A DNA stretch of 64,000 nt from Flexistipes sinusarabici DSM 4947 (GTDB lineage Bacteria; Chrysiogenota; Deferribacteres; Deferribacterales; Flexistipitaceae): positions 1-64,000 of the forward strand of contig NC_015672.1 of the NCBI RefSeq assembly GCF_000218625.1. Reading direction: 5' to 3'. Every line of letters begins with the position of its first letter. Positions within the stretch are counted from its first letter, which is position 1. Below are positions 55,406 to 64,000 of the stretch, one piece after another. The position numbers and the translations under genes were made by a program. Below the pieces are notes generated by a model. That model was not told the origin of the DNA and did not search any database. It worked only from the letters and a program-made list of their open reading frames with translations.

Positions 55406-56588
55406 ACGTGTGGAAGACGAGAGCAAGACACTTCCCAAAAAGACCTGGTGGCAAAGGCTTTTATCTTTTATTATGATAGTATTCATGATCGGGGCAGGTG
55501 TCTATGGTGTGAAATATTTTTTATCTTCCAGACCGATGCCACAGATCTCAAAACCGGAAAAAATTATTCCTACCGTTACTGTTAAAGATATAAAGCCTTC
55601 CGAGCATCGGGTCAGTATCTCAGCTTACGGTAATGTAAAGGTAAAAAATGCAGTGGAAATAAAATCTCAGGTTTCGGGTATTGTGACTTATGTGTCCGAC
55701 AAATTAGATCTGGGTGAATTTGTGAAAGCAGGGGAAATCCTTGTGGAAATTGATAAAACTGACTACGAAATCGCCCTTGAAAAGAGCCTGAGTGCACTTG
55801 AACAGGCACAATCAAATCTTACACTTGAAAAAGGGAAACAGTCGGTTGCAAAGAAGGAATGGGAAATAATGCAAAAGCGCGGCGGAGACAATATCTCTGA
55901 GGAGCAAAAGGCGCTTGCATTAAGAGTTCCTCAGCTTATGAGTGCCAGAGCTGCAGTGAAGCAGGCTGAGGCTGATGTCCGGAAAGCCCGGCTGGATCTG
56001 AAACGAACTGTTATAAGGTCTCCTTTTAACGGGATTGTGATGAAAAAAAATGTCAGCAAAGGCTCTTACCTGAATGTTCAGGGGTCAGTGGCCAGGATTA
56101 TTTCAACTGAGGATTTTTACGTTGAAGCTTATATAGAGAAAGAAAAACTGAAGTGGCTGGATAAATCCAGGACAGTAATGATAGAATCAGGTACCGGTAA
56201 ATTTACAGGTAAAGTTGAGGAAGTGCTGCCTGATGTACAGGACAAAGGACTTATGGCAAAAATTTTGATTTCAGTTAACAACCCCCTTCAATCTGATCCT
56301 CCTTTGCTGGTTGGTGATTACGCAGAGATTACTTTGAAAGGTAAAATCATCAAGAATATCTATAAGGTACCAAGATCAGCTGTTTCTGACAGGGGTAAAA
56401 TATACATGGTAAATAGTGAAAACAGGCTCAAAATCAATGAATACGATAAAATGTGGGAAGATGAAAAAAATATATATGTCAAAAATACATTTCCTCCGGA
56501 ATGGAAGCTGGTCGTAAGTAAAATATTCGCTCCTTCAGACGGTATGAAAGTTAAAATTTCAGATGAAAACTCCGGTGCTTCCAGATGA
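55383..56588 (+). CDS. RND efflux periplasmic adaptor (MFP/HlyD-type)
   Basis: The 401-residue adaptor has an N-terminal membrane anchor (about 25-47). A lipoyl-like half is VEIKSQVSGIVTYVSDKLDLGEFV, a helical hairpin follows at about 135-205, and the second half is VIRSPFNGIVMKKNVSKGSYL. It bridges the RND pump and the outer-membrane duct. It overlaps the upstream gene by 23 bases and the pump gene by 4. Confidence 0.9.
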   Translation: MDEQQKNKRVEDESKTLPKKTWWQRLLSFIMIVFMIGAGVYGVKYFLSSRPMPQISKPEKIIPTVTVKDIKPSEHRVSISAYGNVKVKNAVEIKSQVSGIVTYVSDKLDLGEFVKAGEILVEIDKTDYEIALEKSLSALEQAQSNLTLEKGKQSVAKKEWEIMQKRGGDNISEEQKALALRVPQLMSARAAVKQAEADVRKARLDLKRTVIRSPFNGIVMKKNVSKGSYLNVQGSVARIISTEDFYVEAYIEKEKLKWLDKSRTVMIESGTGKFTGKVEEVLPDVQDKGLMAKILISVNNPLQSDPPLLVGDYAEITLKGKIIKNIYKVPRSAVSDRGKIYMVNSENRLKINEYDKMWEDEKNIYVKNTFPPEWKLVVSKIFAPSDGMKVKISDENSGASR

Positions 56589-59500
56589 GTAAAGAAAGTA
56601 TAAAGAAAGGCCCTATTGCCTGGATGGCAAAAAATTCGGTTGCAGCCAACATCCTTATGATTTTCATCCTCGCAGGCGGCCTCTTCATGGGTTTTAATAT
56701 AAAGCAGGAGGTTTTCCCGGATTTTGAAATAGATATTGTAAACATTAGCGTTGCTTACCCCGGAGCAAGCCCGGAAGAGGTTGAAAAAGGAGTTATACTG
56801 CCGGTGGAGGAGGCTATTGAGGGAATTAACGGTATAAAAGAAATAAGATCCACGGCTAATGAGAGTTCGGGGACAGTTACTGTAGAGGCTGTTACCGGAT
56901 ACGATATGCAGAAGCTTTACCAGGATATTAAAAATGAAGTAGACAGAATTGACTCATTCCCGAAGGAGGCGGAGGATCCTCAGGTGATGATCCCTTCCAC
57001 AAGGCGGAGAGTTGTGAGCATAGTTATCAGCGGAAAGCAAAGTTACCATACTTTAAGGAACTATGCAGATGTAGTCAAAAACAGACTGGTGTCTAATAAA
57101 AATATAACAGTAGTGGAGATAAGCAGCAAAAGAGATTATGAAATAAAGGTGAGTGTTTCAGAAGAACAATTGAAAAAATATAACCTTACGTTGCAGCAGA
57201 TTGCTTCCAAAATAAATTCTTCAGCTTTAGATCTTCCGGCGGGAACTATTGAATCAGCTCAGGGTGACATATTGATAAGAGTCAAGGAGCGCAAGGATTT
57301 CGGCCCTCAATTTGCCGGCATACCAGTAATAAATGATAAAAGCGGTGCTGCGGTACGCCTTGGTGATATTGCAACAATAGACGATGGATTTGAAGAAACC
57401 GTAAACTATATGAATTTTAACGGCAAGTCCGCGGTGGAGCTTGAGATTTTCAGAGTTGGCAAGCAAAAACCGGTTAATGTGGCAAACGCTGTAAAAGACG
57501 AAATCAAGAAACTTAACGAAATACTTCCTGCAGGTCTGAGCCTAAAAGTGGTTAGTGACAGGTCGAAAATTTTCAATCAGAGGATGAATTTACTTCTGAA
57601 AAACGGGTTTATGGGTCTTATCCTCGTTATGATTCTGCTAAGCCTTTTTCTGGAAATAAGACTTGCTTTTTGGGTAACTATGGGAATTCTGATCTCTTTT
57701 ATGGGTGCTCTTCTTCTAATGCCGCTGTTTGATGTATCCATAAACATGATATCACTTTTTGCCTTTATAATAACACTGGGCATAGTTGTGGATGATGCGA
57801 TTGTAGTTGGAGAAAATATATATACCTACAGACAAAAAGGGATGCATTTTATTGAAGCCTCAATCAAAGGTGCCAGAGAGATAAGTGCCCCGGTGATTTT
57901 CAGCATCATGACCAACATTGTAGCTTTTATGCCAATGTATTTTATCCCCGGAGTATCAGGGAAAATATTCCGAATAATTCCTGTCGTTGTAGCTTCAGTC
58001 TTTTTGATTTCACTTGTGGAAGCCCTTTTCATTCTTCCTGCTCATCTCGGACATCAAAAGAATTATTTTGTCAGCAGGATAATGTATTTCATACACAGGC
58101 AGCAGCAGAAAATCAGTCACTTCCTTGAATGGATGATTGAAAATATATATAGGCCCTTTTTGAAAATTTCTCTTAAATTCAGGTACGTAAGTATTGTTGC
58201 AGGGTTGATGGTCCTGATTGTTACTATAGCTTTTATAGCAAGCGGCAGAATGGGATTCAGTATGTTTCCTAAAGTACAGTCGGATTTTGCCCGTCTGAAA
58301 GTACAAATGCCCCTTGGAGAAGCGGATGCAAATATTAAGCAGGTGGCGGAAAAAATCTCAAACTCTGCAGAAAAACTAAAAGAAAAATACAAACATTCCG
58401 GACTTGTGGAAAATATTCTGGTCAATGTCAGCGGCAACAGTATAACCAGCCGTGTCTTCCTTGCTCCACCGGAGAAACGTATCATAAGTACTTCTGAATT
58501 TGTAAAAGAGTGGAGAAGTGTGCTTGGCAAAATCCCGGCGGCTGAACAGGTAAGTTTCAGCTCAGATTTCGGTGGACCGGGATCCGGTGCTGATCTGACT
58601 GTTGAGCTTAGCCATTCTAATATGGATGTTCTGAAGTCCGCCAGCAGCAAACTGGCTTCTGAACTGGAAAAGTTTGAAATAACTTCGGATATTGAGGACG
58701 GATTTCTGGAAGGCAAAGACCAGTTTGACGTTCAACTGAAACCTAAAGGTTATTTTCTGGGCTTTTCCCCTGAGATAATTGCAAGGGAATTAAGGAGCAG
58801 ATACTACGGTGCTGAGGCTTTAAAACAGCTGCGGGGGAAAAATGAAGTAAGTGTCATGGTGAGGCTTAATGAGCAGCAGAGGGACAGTGTTAATTTTTTC
58901 GAAAATATGAAAATTCAGTCACCAAATGGTGTGAATGTGGCACTTAGCGATGTCGCTGTAATCAAAAGAGGCAAAGCTTATACATCTATCGAAAGGCGAA
59001 ATGGTAAAAGGGTTGTTACAGTAAAGGCCTCCGTTACCCCCCAAAGCAGAACGGGTGAAATAACTAAATTTCTGGAAAAGAATGTTCTCCCCGGGCTTAT
59101 GTCAAACTATCCGGGACTTTCCTACAGTTTCGAAGGGGAACAGTCCGATTTAAGGGAAAGTGTGGGTACTCTTATAAGAGGATTGGGAGTGGCTTTGCTG
59201 GCTATATATGTTTTGCTGGCGGTGCCATTCAAAAGCTACATTCAGCCGATTATCATAATGTGCAGTATACCTTTCGGAATTATTGGAGCCGTCTACGGTC
59301 ATCTGCTTTTGGGCTACAGCCTGAGTTTGATGAGTTTGTTCGGAATAGTTGCTTTGGCAGGCGTTGTTGTAAACAGTGCCCTGGTTTTGATAGACCTTGC
59401 AAACAGACTCAGACGAGACAATGGATACAACAGTTATTCAGCTATCCTGGAATCATCAATGTCACGCTTCAGACCGGTAATACTTACCACCCTTACAACG

Positions 59501-59707
59501 TTTTTCGGTTTGATGCCCATGGTTTTCGAAACGTCAATGCAGGCAAAATTTCTGATACCGATGGCTATATCTTTAGCATTTGGAATACTTTTCGGGGTGT
59601 TTATTACTTTGATCTTCGTACCTTCCCTATATATAATTCTGGAGGATGTGAAAGGCTTTTTTATTAAAATATTAGGTTCCAGAAAACATTACGGTGAATT
59701 AAAATAA
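56585..59707 (+). CDS. RND superfamily efflux permease
   Basis: The 1040-residue inner-membrane pump has the 12-helix RND layout: N-terminal helix (SVAANILMIFILAGGLFMGF), porter domain (AYPGASPEEVEKGVILPVEEAI), TM4 with the proton-relay pair in GIVVDDAIVVGEN, and the second half ending GVVVNSALVLIDLANRLRRDNG and FRPVILTTLTTFFGLMPM. It drives drug or metabolite export by proton motive force; the substrate is unknown. It is closest in outline to the MexK/YegO-like HAE-type pumps. Confidence 0.92.
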   Translation: MSKESIKKGPIAWMAKNSVAANILMIFILAGGLFMGFNIKQEVFPDFEIDIVNISVAYPGASPEEVEKGVILPVEEAIEGINGIKEIRSTANESSGTVTVEAVTGYDMQKLYQDIKNEVDRIDSFPKEAEDPQVMIPSTRRRVVSIVISGKQSYHTLRNYADVVKNRLVSNKNITVVEISSKRDYEIKVSVSEEQLKKYNLTLQQIASKINSSALDLPAGTIESAQGDILIRVKERKDFGPQFAGIPVINDKSGAAVRLGDIATIDDGFEETVNYMNFNGKSAVELEIFRVGKQKPVNVANAVKDEIKKLNEILPAGLSLKVVSDRSKIFNQRMNLLLKNGFMGLILVMILLSLFLEIRLAFWVTMGILISFMGALLLMPLFDVSINMISLFAFIITLGIVVDDAIVVGENIYTYRQKGMHFIEASIKGAREISAPVIFSIMTNIVAFMPMYFIPGVSGKIFRIIPVVVASVFLISLVEALFILPAHLGHQKNYFVSRIMYFIHRQQQKISHFLEWMIENIYRPFLKISLKFRYVSIVAGLMVLIVTIAFIASGRMGFSMFPKVQSDFARLKVQMPLGEADANIKQVAEKISNSAEKLKEKYKHSGLVENILVNVSGNSITSRVFLAPPEKRIISTSEFVKEWRSVLGKIPAAEQVSFSSDFGGPGSGADLTVELSHSNMDVLKSASSKLASELEKFEITSDIEDGFLEGKDQFDVQLKPKGYFLGFSPEIIARELRSRYYGAEALKQLRGKNEVSVMVRLNEQQRDSVNFFENMKIQSPNGVNVALSDVAVIKRGKAYTSIERRNGKRVVTVKASVTPQSRTGEITKFLEKNVLPGLMSNYPGLSYSFEGEQSDLRESVGTLIRGLGVALLAIYVLLAVPFKSYIQPIIIMCSIPFGIIGAVYGHLLLGYSLSLMSLFGIVALAGVVVNSALVLIDLANRLRRDNGYNSYSAILESSMSRFRPVILTTLTTFFGLMPMVFETSMQAKFLIPMAISLAFGILFGVFITLIFVPSLYIILEDVKGFFIKILGSRKHYGELK

Positions 59708-59726
59708 TAGAGGAGATGAATTAATT

Positions 59727-60230
59727 ATGAAAATGATTAAAAACTGCATTTTTTTCTTGGCTTTTTTCATTGTTATTTCAGGATTTGCTTATGCTAAGGG
59801 TGGCATTTTTACTGAAAAAATAGGCGATTTTGAAAGGGTTTCTATAACAAGAGGCAGCCAGGCAATAGAGTCAGTCAAGATGCTGCACAGGGGTTCTGAA
59901 ATTCAGTTGAATGATGCAGTGGTTGCTAAATACGCCGGCGGTTCAGGTAAAAAAATGATAATATGGGCTTCCGAATCTTCATCAGTAAAAGAGGCAGAAA
60001 GGTTGATCAGTAGAATGAATGAAAAGATGCCTTCAAGTAAAATGTACAGAAATTTCAGTTCCATAAAAGTCAACAGGTGTAAAATATATTCTGTGGATGG
60101 AATGGGTATGAAAAATTATTATTTTGTAAAAGATAAATGGAATTACTGGCTGGCAGTTAACGCAGGCAACAGCAGAGCTGTTTTGAATGATTTTATGAGC
60201 AATCTGACAGATTGTAAAATCCCGGAATAA
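59727..60230 (+). CDS. Secreted protein of unknown function
   Basis: The 167-residue protein has a signal peptide (about 1-23, cleavage after AYA). The mature part is mixed alpha/beta with two cysteines (near residues 116 and 163). I recognise no family. It lies 19 bases after the RND gene with AGAGGAG upstream, so it is probably cotranscribed and may be an accessory to the pump or simply a neighbour. Confidence 0.7.
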   Translation: MKMIKNCIFFLAFFIVISGFAYAKGGIFTEKIGDFERVSITRGSQAIESVKMLHRGSEIQLNDAVVAKYAGGSGKKMIIWASESSSVKEAERLISRMNEKMPSSKMYRNFSSIKVNRCKIYSVDGMGMKNYYFVKDKWNYWLAVNAGNSRAVLNDFMSNLTDCKIPE

Positions 60231-60395
60231 GTTTAAAGGCTTTGAGCTGCCGGAATATCAGCTGTTCAGCTTTTAATGTTTTAACCAATCCCTTCAACCA
60301 GCATACAAATTATTAATTTCCCTCTTACGAAAGGCTGTAAGATTGCTTTATGAGCACTTAATGCGTTAAATGCTGATTGCAATAAAGCATACTTA

Positions 60396-61939
60396 GTTAA
60401 CCCTGAAAAAGGTATATTTTCTTAAAATTTGCCAATATTTTTGTTTATTAAATGTAAACTATACATATATTTTGGCATACTTTTTATCCAGAAACACTTC
60501 GTTTGCAAAATTTGCTAATTTTTTTGCAATATTATCCATAAATTTTTTGAGAAAAAATAAAAGAAAGGCCAGTATCAGCCTTAGGTTATGACCACTTGCC
60601 GCCAAAATTGCATTAGCTTTATCTCCCTCTTTGCCTTTCAGATAATTTCTGTCCATCCGGTTATCTCGCTTAGTATGACCTATCGTCGCCTCAACACAAC
60701 TTCGTCTTTTCAATAACCTCTTAAAATTAACTTTGAATTTCTTCATACTGCGTGGAACTACATGGACTTTTGCATCCCCTCTATAATTGTGCTTCCTGTA
60801 ACCCAAATCTACCAATATCGTATCTATTGTACCGTTACTACCCAAAAGGGTTTTTGCTTCACATAAATTCTCTTCTAATGTATGACCGTCATAAGGATTG
60901 CCGTGAAATGATTTGCAACTCAGTATAAAATTCTTCTTCAATGTACCAACAAAACCTACTTTGTTACCAAACTCATACCTCTTATGGCTCTTGCCCTTGC
61001 TAATGCACTCAACCTCTGGACTGTGAAGACTGTAAAGTTTGTTCTTGCTCTTTTTACTCCGATTCCACAAACTCTCGTAAAATAACTTTAGCTGTTGAAA
61101 CTCATCCGAATTCCTCAATTCCTCAGGTAAAACCCTTTCTATAGAACGATATAATTTGCCCATCTTTGTCTTCATCTTTTTTACTGCCTTACCCGCTCTC
61201 TTGTACTGTTTCGCATGAACATAGCCACTATATTTCATCAATAGCTTCTTGCCGGAATATTCATGTGTCTCCTTTAACCTTATCTCATGCTTCTTTGAAA
61301 ATTTCACAAGATATTTGATCATTGTATAAAAAAGTTTTATGTCCGTTGGAAACGTTATGTTCTTTTCCTGCACCGTCGTATCTGCAGCTACTTTCTTTAC
61401 GTCATTCTTATTAAGATAACCACTACGAAAAGCAGTGTTAATTGTCTCCTCTAAAAACTTCAACAAATCTTCTTCTTTTAAACGATTCCGAAATCTTGTC
61501 ATGCTGGTTGGATTTATCGGCACCTTTGTCTGGAATACCTTTTCTCCAGTGAAGTACTGCCAGTAAGGGTTTTCTTTCCAGCCATGCACCACGTCTTCAT
61601 CACTCAAATTGTACGTGTATTTCAAATAATGAAACCCAACCATCATACGTATTGGAATTCCTGGGCGACCATCGTTACGGTGATAAAGACTGCCAAATTC
61701 TTTCTCAAAATATTCCCAGTCTATTTTATCTGCTAATTGTATTAATGGATGTTTCATATCTATAATGTTAACAAGCAGTGGTTCTAAAAGCTCTTGTGTC
61801 GTCGAATCTTGCTTCTTAGGACGCATATAATCCCCCGGGTTTTTTGCTTATTCCTTTACTTTTCTGTGGGATTACTTTAGCATATTTCCTTGGTTAACTC
61901 AAGTATTATCAAATAGTTATCTAGTTTCTCAGGGCTAAC
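60396..61939 (-). mobile_element. IS5-family insertion sequence
   Basis: The 1544-bp element has inverted ends GTTAACCCTGAAAAA (left) and the near-complement TTTCTCAGGGCTAAC (right). It is flanked by TACTTA direct repeats (60390-60395 and 61940-61945). It contains one intact transposase gene on the minus strand. It lies between the efflux operon and the betaine locus without breaking a recognisable gene. Confidence 0.88.
60459..61826 (-). CDS. IS5-family transposase
   Basis: The 455-residue DDE transposase has an N-terminal helical part (GRPGIPIRMMVGFHYLKYTYNLSDE) and the first Asp in VAADTTVQEKN. The second Asp is in ILVDLGYRKHNYRG. The Glu is in RSCVEATIGHTKRDNRMDRN, giving the Y/R-E-K type signature. 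The ribosome site GGGGG upstream of the start pairs with an inverted repeat (61828-61834 with 61868-61874), which may silence translation from read-through RNA. It looks intact. Confidence 0.88.
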   Translation of the reverse strand: MRPKKQDSTTQELLEPLLVNIIDMKHPLIQLADKIDWEYFEKEFGSLYHRNDGRPGIPIRMMVGFHYLKYTYNLSDEDVVHGWKENPYWQYFTGEKVFQTKVPINPTSMTRFRNRLKEEDLLKFLEETINTAFRSGYLNKNDVKKVAADTTVQEKNITFPTDIKLFYTMIKYLVKFSKKHEIRLKETHEYSGKKLLMKYSGYVHAKQYKRAGKAVKKMKTKMGKLYRSIERVLPEELRNSDEFQQLKLFYESLWNRSKKSKNKLYSLHSPEVECISKGKSHKRYEFGNKVGFVGTLKKNFILSCKSFHGNPYDGHTLEENLCEAKTLLGSNGTIDTILVDLGYRKHNYRGDAKVHVVPRSMKKFKVNFKRLLKRRSCVEATIGHTKRDNRMDRNYLKGKEGDKANAILAASGHNLRLILAFLLFFLKKFMDNIAKKLANFANEVFLDKKYAKIYV

Positions 61940-62082
61940 TACTTAAAAAGCGCTAAACTTGTCATGAATGAAAGTTCACCTGCTATTGATTTGCCCATTA
62001 TTGTTTGTTAAGATTAATAGATAGTTGATAAATTAAGACTTTATAAATAATTATGTGACTATCACCTTAAACTCGTTTCAGA

Positions 62083-62165
62083 GTCTCGTAACCTATTGAT
62101 AGTAAGAGACGCTGGGATAAATGGTTGACTCTGTCCACCATTTATCCGCTTAAAGGGGACCCAGC
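62083..62165 (+). ncRNA. Structured leader RNA candidate upstream of the BCCT gene
   Basis: Two nested hairpin units are seen. First, GTCTC/GAGAC (62083-62087 with 62106-62110) encloses CTAT/ATAG. Second, GCTGG/CCAGC (62111-62115 with 62161-62165) encloses a perfect 10-bp stem GATAAATGGT/ACCATTTATC (62116-62125 with 62137-62146) and an unpaired CGCTTAAAGGGGA. I cannot match it to a known riboswitch class. Position before a betaine carrier suggests osmotic or ligand control. It could instead be a remnant of a mobile palindrome. Confidence 0.45.
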
Positions 62166-62223
62166 AGCAGGATGTTTTGTATAATATTTAAAGGAAAATA
62201 ATAAAAACTTAAATGAGGTTAAT

Positions 62224-63860
62224 ATGAGTGAGGAGAAAAAAAATCAGCAGAGTGAAAATGGGAAGCGTGAATGGTTTCACCTTGATATTCATCCCTGGGT
62301 ATTTTTTATTTCGGCTGCACTGATTATTTTGTTTGTCGTCGGTGCTATTTTATTCCAGAGTTATCTTGGTAATTTTTTCGGGCAGATGCAAAATGGGATG
62401 TCAAAGTATGCCGGATGGTTTTTTATTTTTACAGTTAATATCGTTTTGGTGGTTTGTCTTGTGGTTCTGATAAGCAGGTTTGGGAGTATAAAACTTGGCG
62501 GGCCTGATGCTGAGCCTGAATTTTCTACAATGGGCTGGTTTTCTATGCTTTTTTCAGCGGGAATGGGAATAGGGCTTTTATTCTATGGGGTAGCAGAACC
62601 GATGTTCCACTATACCGCCAACCCCTTAACGGAACCGGGTACTCAGGAGGCTGCCCGAAAAGCCATGGACATAACCTTTCTTCACTGGGGACTTCATCCG
62701 TGGGGTGTATACACAATAGTCGGATTATCGTTGGCTTTTTTCTCTTTTAATAAGAATCTGCCGTTATCTATCAGAACTGCCTTTTATCCGGTTTTTGGAG
62801 AGAAAGTTTATGGCGGCATAGGCAATGTAATTGATATTATTGCAACAGTGGCTACACTTTTCGGCGTAGCCACTTCATTGGGGCTTGGTGTGCAGCAGGT
62901 TAATGCCGGACTTGATCACTTGCTGGGCATAGGGCAAACCAAGACAATCCAGGTAATATTGATAACAATTATTACTGCCGTTGCTACCTGGTCAGTTGTT
63001 AACGGCCTGGACAAAGGTATTAAAAGGTTATCGCAAATAAATATAGGTTTGGCGTTTTTACTGCTGGTATTTGTGTTAATACTGGGTCCTACATATTTAT
63101 TTTAAACGCTTTTCTGGAGAATATCGGATATTACCTTCAATATCTGCCGCAGCTTTCCACATGGAATGAGACATATGAGCATTCCCAGTGGCAGCACGGC
63201 TGGACAATTTTTTACTGGGCATGGTGGATTGCGTGGTCTCCGTTTGTTGGAATGTTTATCGCCCGGGTATCCTATGGAAGGACAATTAAACAGTTTATTC
63301 TCGGAGTTCTTCTTGTACCAACTCTGGTAACTTTTATATGGATAACTGTTTTTGGTAATACAGCTCTTTTTATAGAAATGTTCGGGGCAGGAGGTATTGC
63401 TAAAGCGGTACAGGAAAACATTCCCCTTTCAATGTTTGTATTGATGGAAAATTTTCCATTGTCTACAGTTACTTCGGCTTTGACAGTATTTGTAGTGATT
63501 GCATTTTTTGTTACTTCATCTGACTCCGGTTCAATGGTAATAGATATTATTACTTCAGGCGGTAACCCCAATCCTCCTGTGCTTTCACGGCTTTTTTGGG
63601 CGATACTGGAAGGTGTGGTTGCGGCTTCTCTTCTTGTCGGTGGGGGCTTTGTTGCTCTCCAAACAGCGGCAATTACAACAGGTCTGCCGTTTGCTATAGT
63701 GTTGTTGGGCATGTGTTACGCCCTTTTTAAAGGTCTTTCGGAATATGCCGGGCCACAGGAGTTTAAAATAACCGGACCTGAGCTGAAAAAAACGCGTAGT
63801 GTTAAAGTAAAGAAAAAACCTAAGCTGGATAAAACTTTTGGCAGCAGAAGACTTTGGTAA
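62224..63860 (+). pseudogene. BCCT-family glycine betaine/choline transporter, frameshifted
   Basis: The first 293 codons give the BCCT N-terminal half (IHPWVFFISAALIILF, GMGIGLLFYGVAEPMFHY, FLHWGLHPWGVYTIVGLSLAF) and stop at 63105. From about 63096 the -1 frame continues with FILNAFLENIGYYLQ and the family signature WTIFYWAWWIAWSPFVGMFI, then FFVTSSDSGSMVIDI to 63860. One missing T in the TATTTATTTT tract (63094-63103) explains it. No canonical slippery heptamer is in phase. It is either inactivated or a sequencing error. The transporter would import betaine as osmoprotectant. Confidence 0.85.
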
Positions 63861-63872
63861 AGGGGGTGGGCA

Positions 63873-64000
63873 GTGATTAAAAAAATTATTTTTATTTTAT
63901 TAATGAGTTTTTTGGGAGTCAATCTTTTTGCAGCAGATAAAGTTGTGAAAATTGGATATGCAGACTGGTCAAGTTCAATTGCAACCAGTTATACTGTAAA
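63873..64000 (+). CDS. Glycine-betaine-type ABC substrate-binding protein, N-terminal part
   Basis: A GTG start at 63873 with GGGGGTGGG upstream opens a signal peptide (IKKIIFILLMSFLGVNLFA). It is followed by ADKVVKIGYADWSSSIATS, the start typical of OpuAC/ProX-like betaine-binding proteins. The frame runs off the window. Placement 12 bases after the BCCT gene suggests a BCCT transporter working with a binding protein, or an ABC system continuing downstream. Confidence 0.7.
   Translation, partial: MIKKIIFILLMSFLGVNLFAADKVVKIGYADWSSSIATSYTV

Noticed and set aside
62083-62165. c-di-AMP (ydaO-type) riboswitch before the betaine carrier
   Set aside because: A GGGGACCCA-like stretch is suggestive, but the second conserved half and the overall arrangement are not found.

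Overview
The window starts at the chromosomal replication origin of an AT-rich, Gram-negative-type bacterium. It has TolC/RND efflux parts, lipoproteins, a V/A-type ATPase, ferredoxin-dependent 2-oxoacid oxidoreductase, and many small mobile elements. The gene set would fit an anaerobic member of the Deferribacterota (for example a Flexistipes-like organism). That assignment is inference from gene content, not a database match.

Region 1 (1-15190, plus strand) is dnaA, an oriC-like spacer, dnaN, recF, gyrB, gyrA, folD, mnmE, mnmG, rsmG and a large lipoprotein gene. Two perfect parS sites lie in this origin-proximal block, one intergenic and one inside rsmG. Region 2 (15368-27547) holds a DUF362 ferredoxin, a nitroreductase, an IclR regulator and a thioesterase. 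It then has a long minus-strand block: ugd, lepA, lepB, a small membrane protein, pyrH, frr, uppS, cdsA, dxr and rseP (translation, secretion, isoprenoid and envelope functions).

Region 3 (27548-32430) is an insertion-sequence nest: a foldback MITE, an IS4-like element, an IS21-like element and a duplicated 3' piece of the IS4-like element, all at one target site. A 39-41 bp hairpin repeat occurs four times in the window. Two of its locations can be compared with an uninterrupted sequence, so it looks like an extremely small mobile unit; one copy breaks istB. Region 4 (32429-38902) carries a four-subunit 2-oxoacid:ferredoxin oxidoreductase, acylphosphatase and a TPP-riboswitch-controlled thiC-thiE-thiL operon.

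Region 5 (40079-43490) looks like a self-contained ECF sigma system: sigma factor, membrane anti-sigma-like protein with a CBM48-like outer domain, a small lipoprotein, a Gly-rich secreted protein and a divergent lipoprotein. Three promoter-like motifs of the form TGTAAC-N16-CGT(T/C) lie exactly where this sigma factor would need them. I consider this the best candidate for an undescribed system here. Region 6 (44511-52051) is a complete nine-gene V/A-type ATPase operon with a probable leaderless first gene. Its I subunit is split by a -1 shift at a canonical T TTT TTA slippery heptamer.

Region 7 (52552-64000) has a DUF3524-type glycosyltransferase, a TolC-MFP-RND efflux operon, an IS5-like insertion, and a betaine uptake locus: a frameshifted BCCT transporter behind a strongly structured leader, then the start of a substrate-binding protein gene that runs off the window. 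I saw no rRNA or tRNA genes and no CRISPR array.
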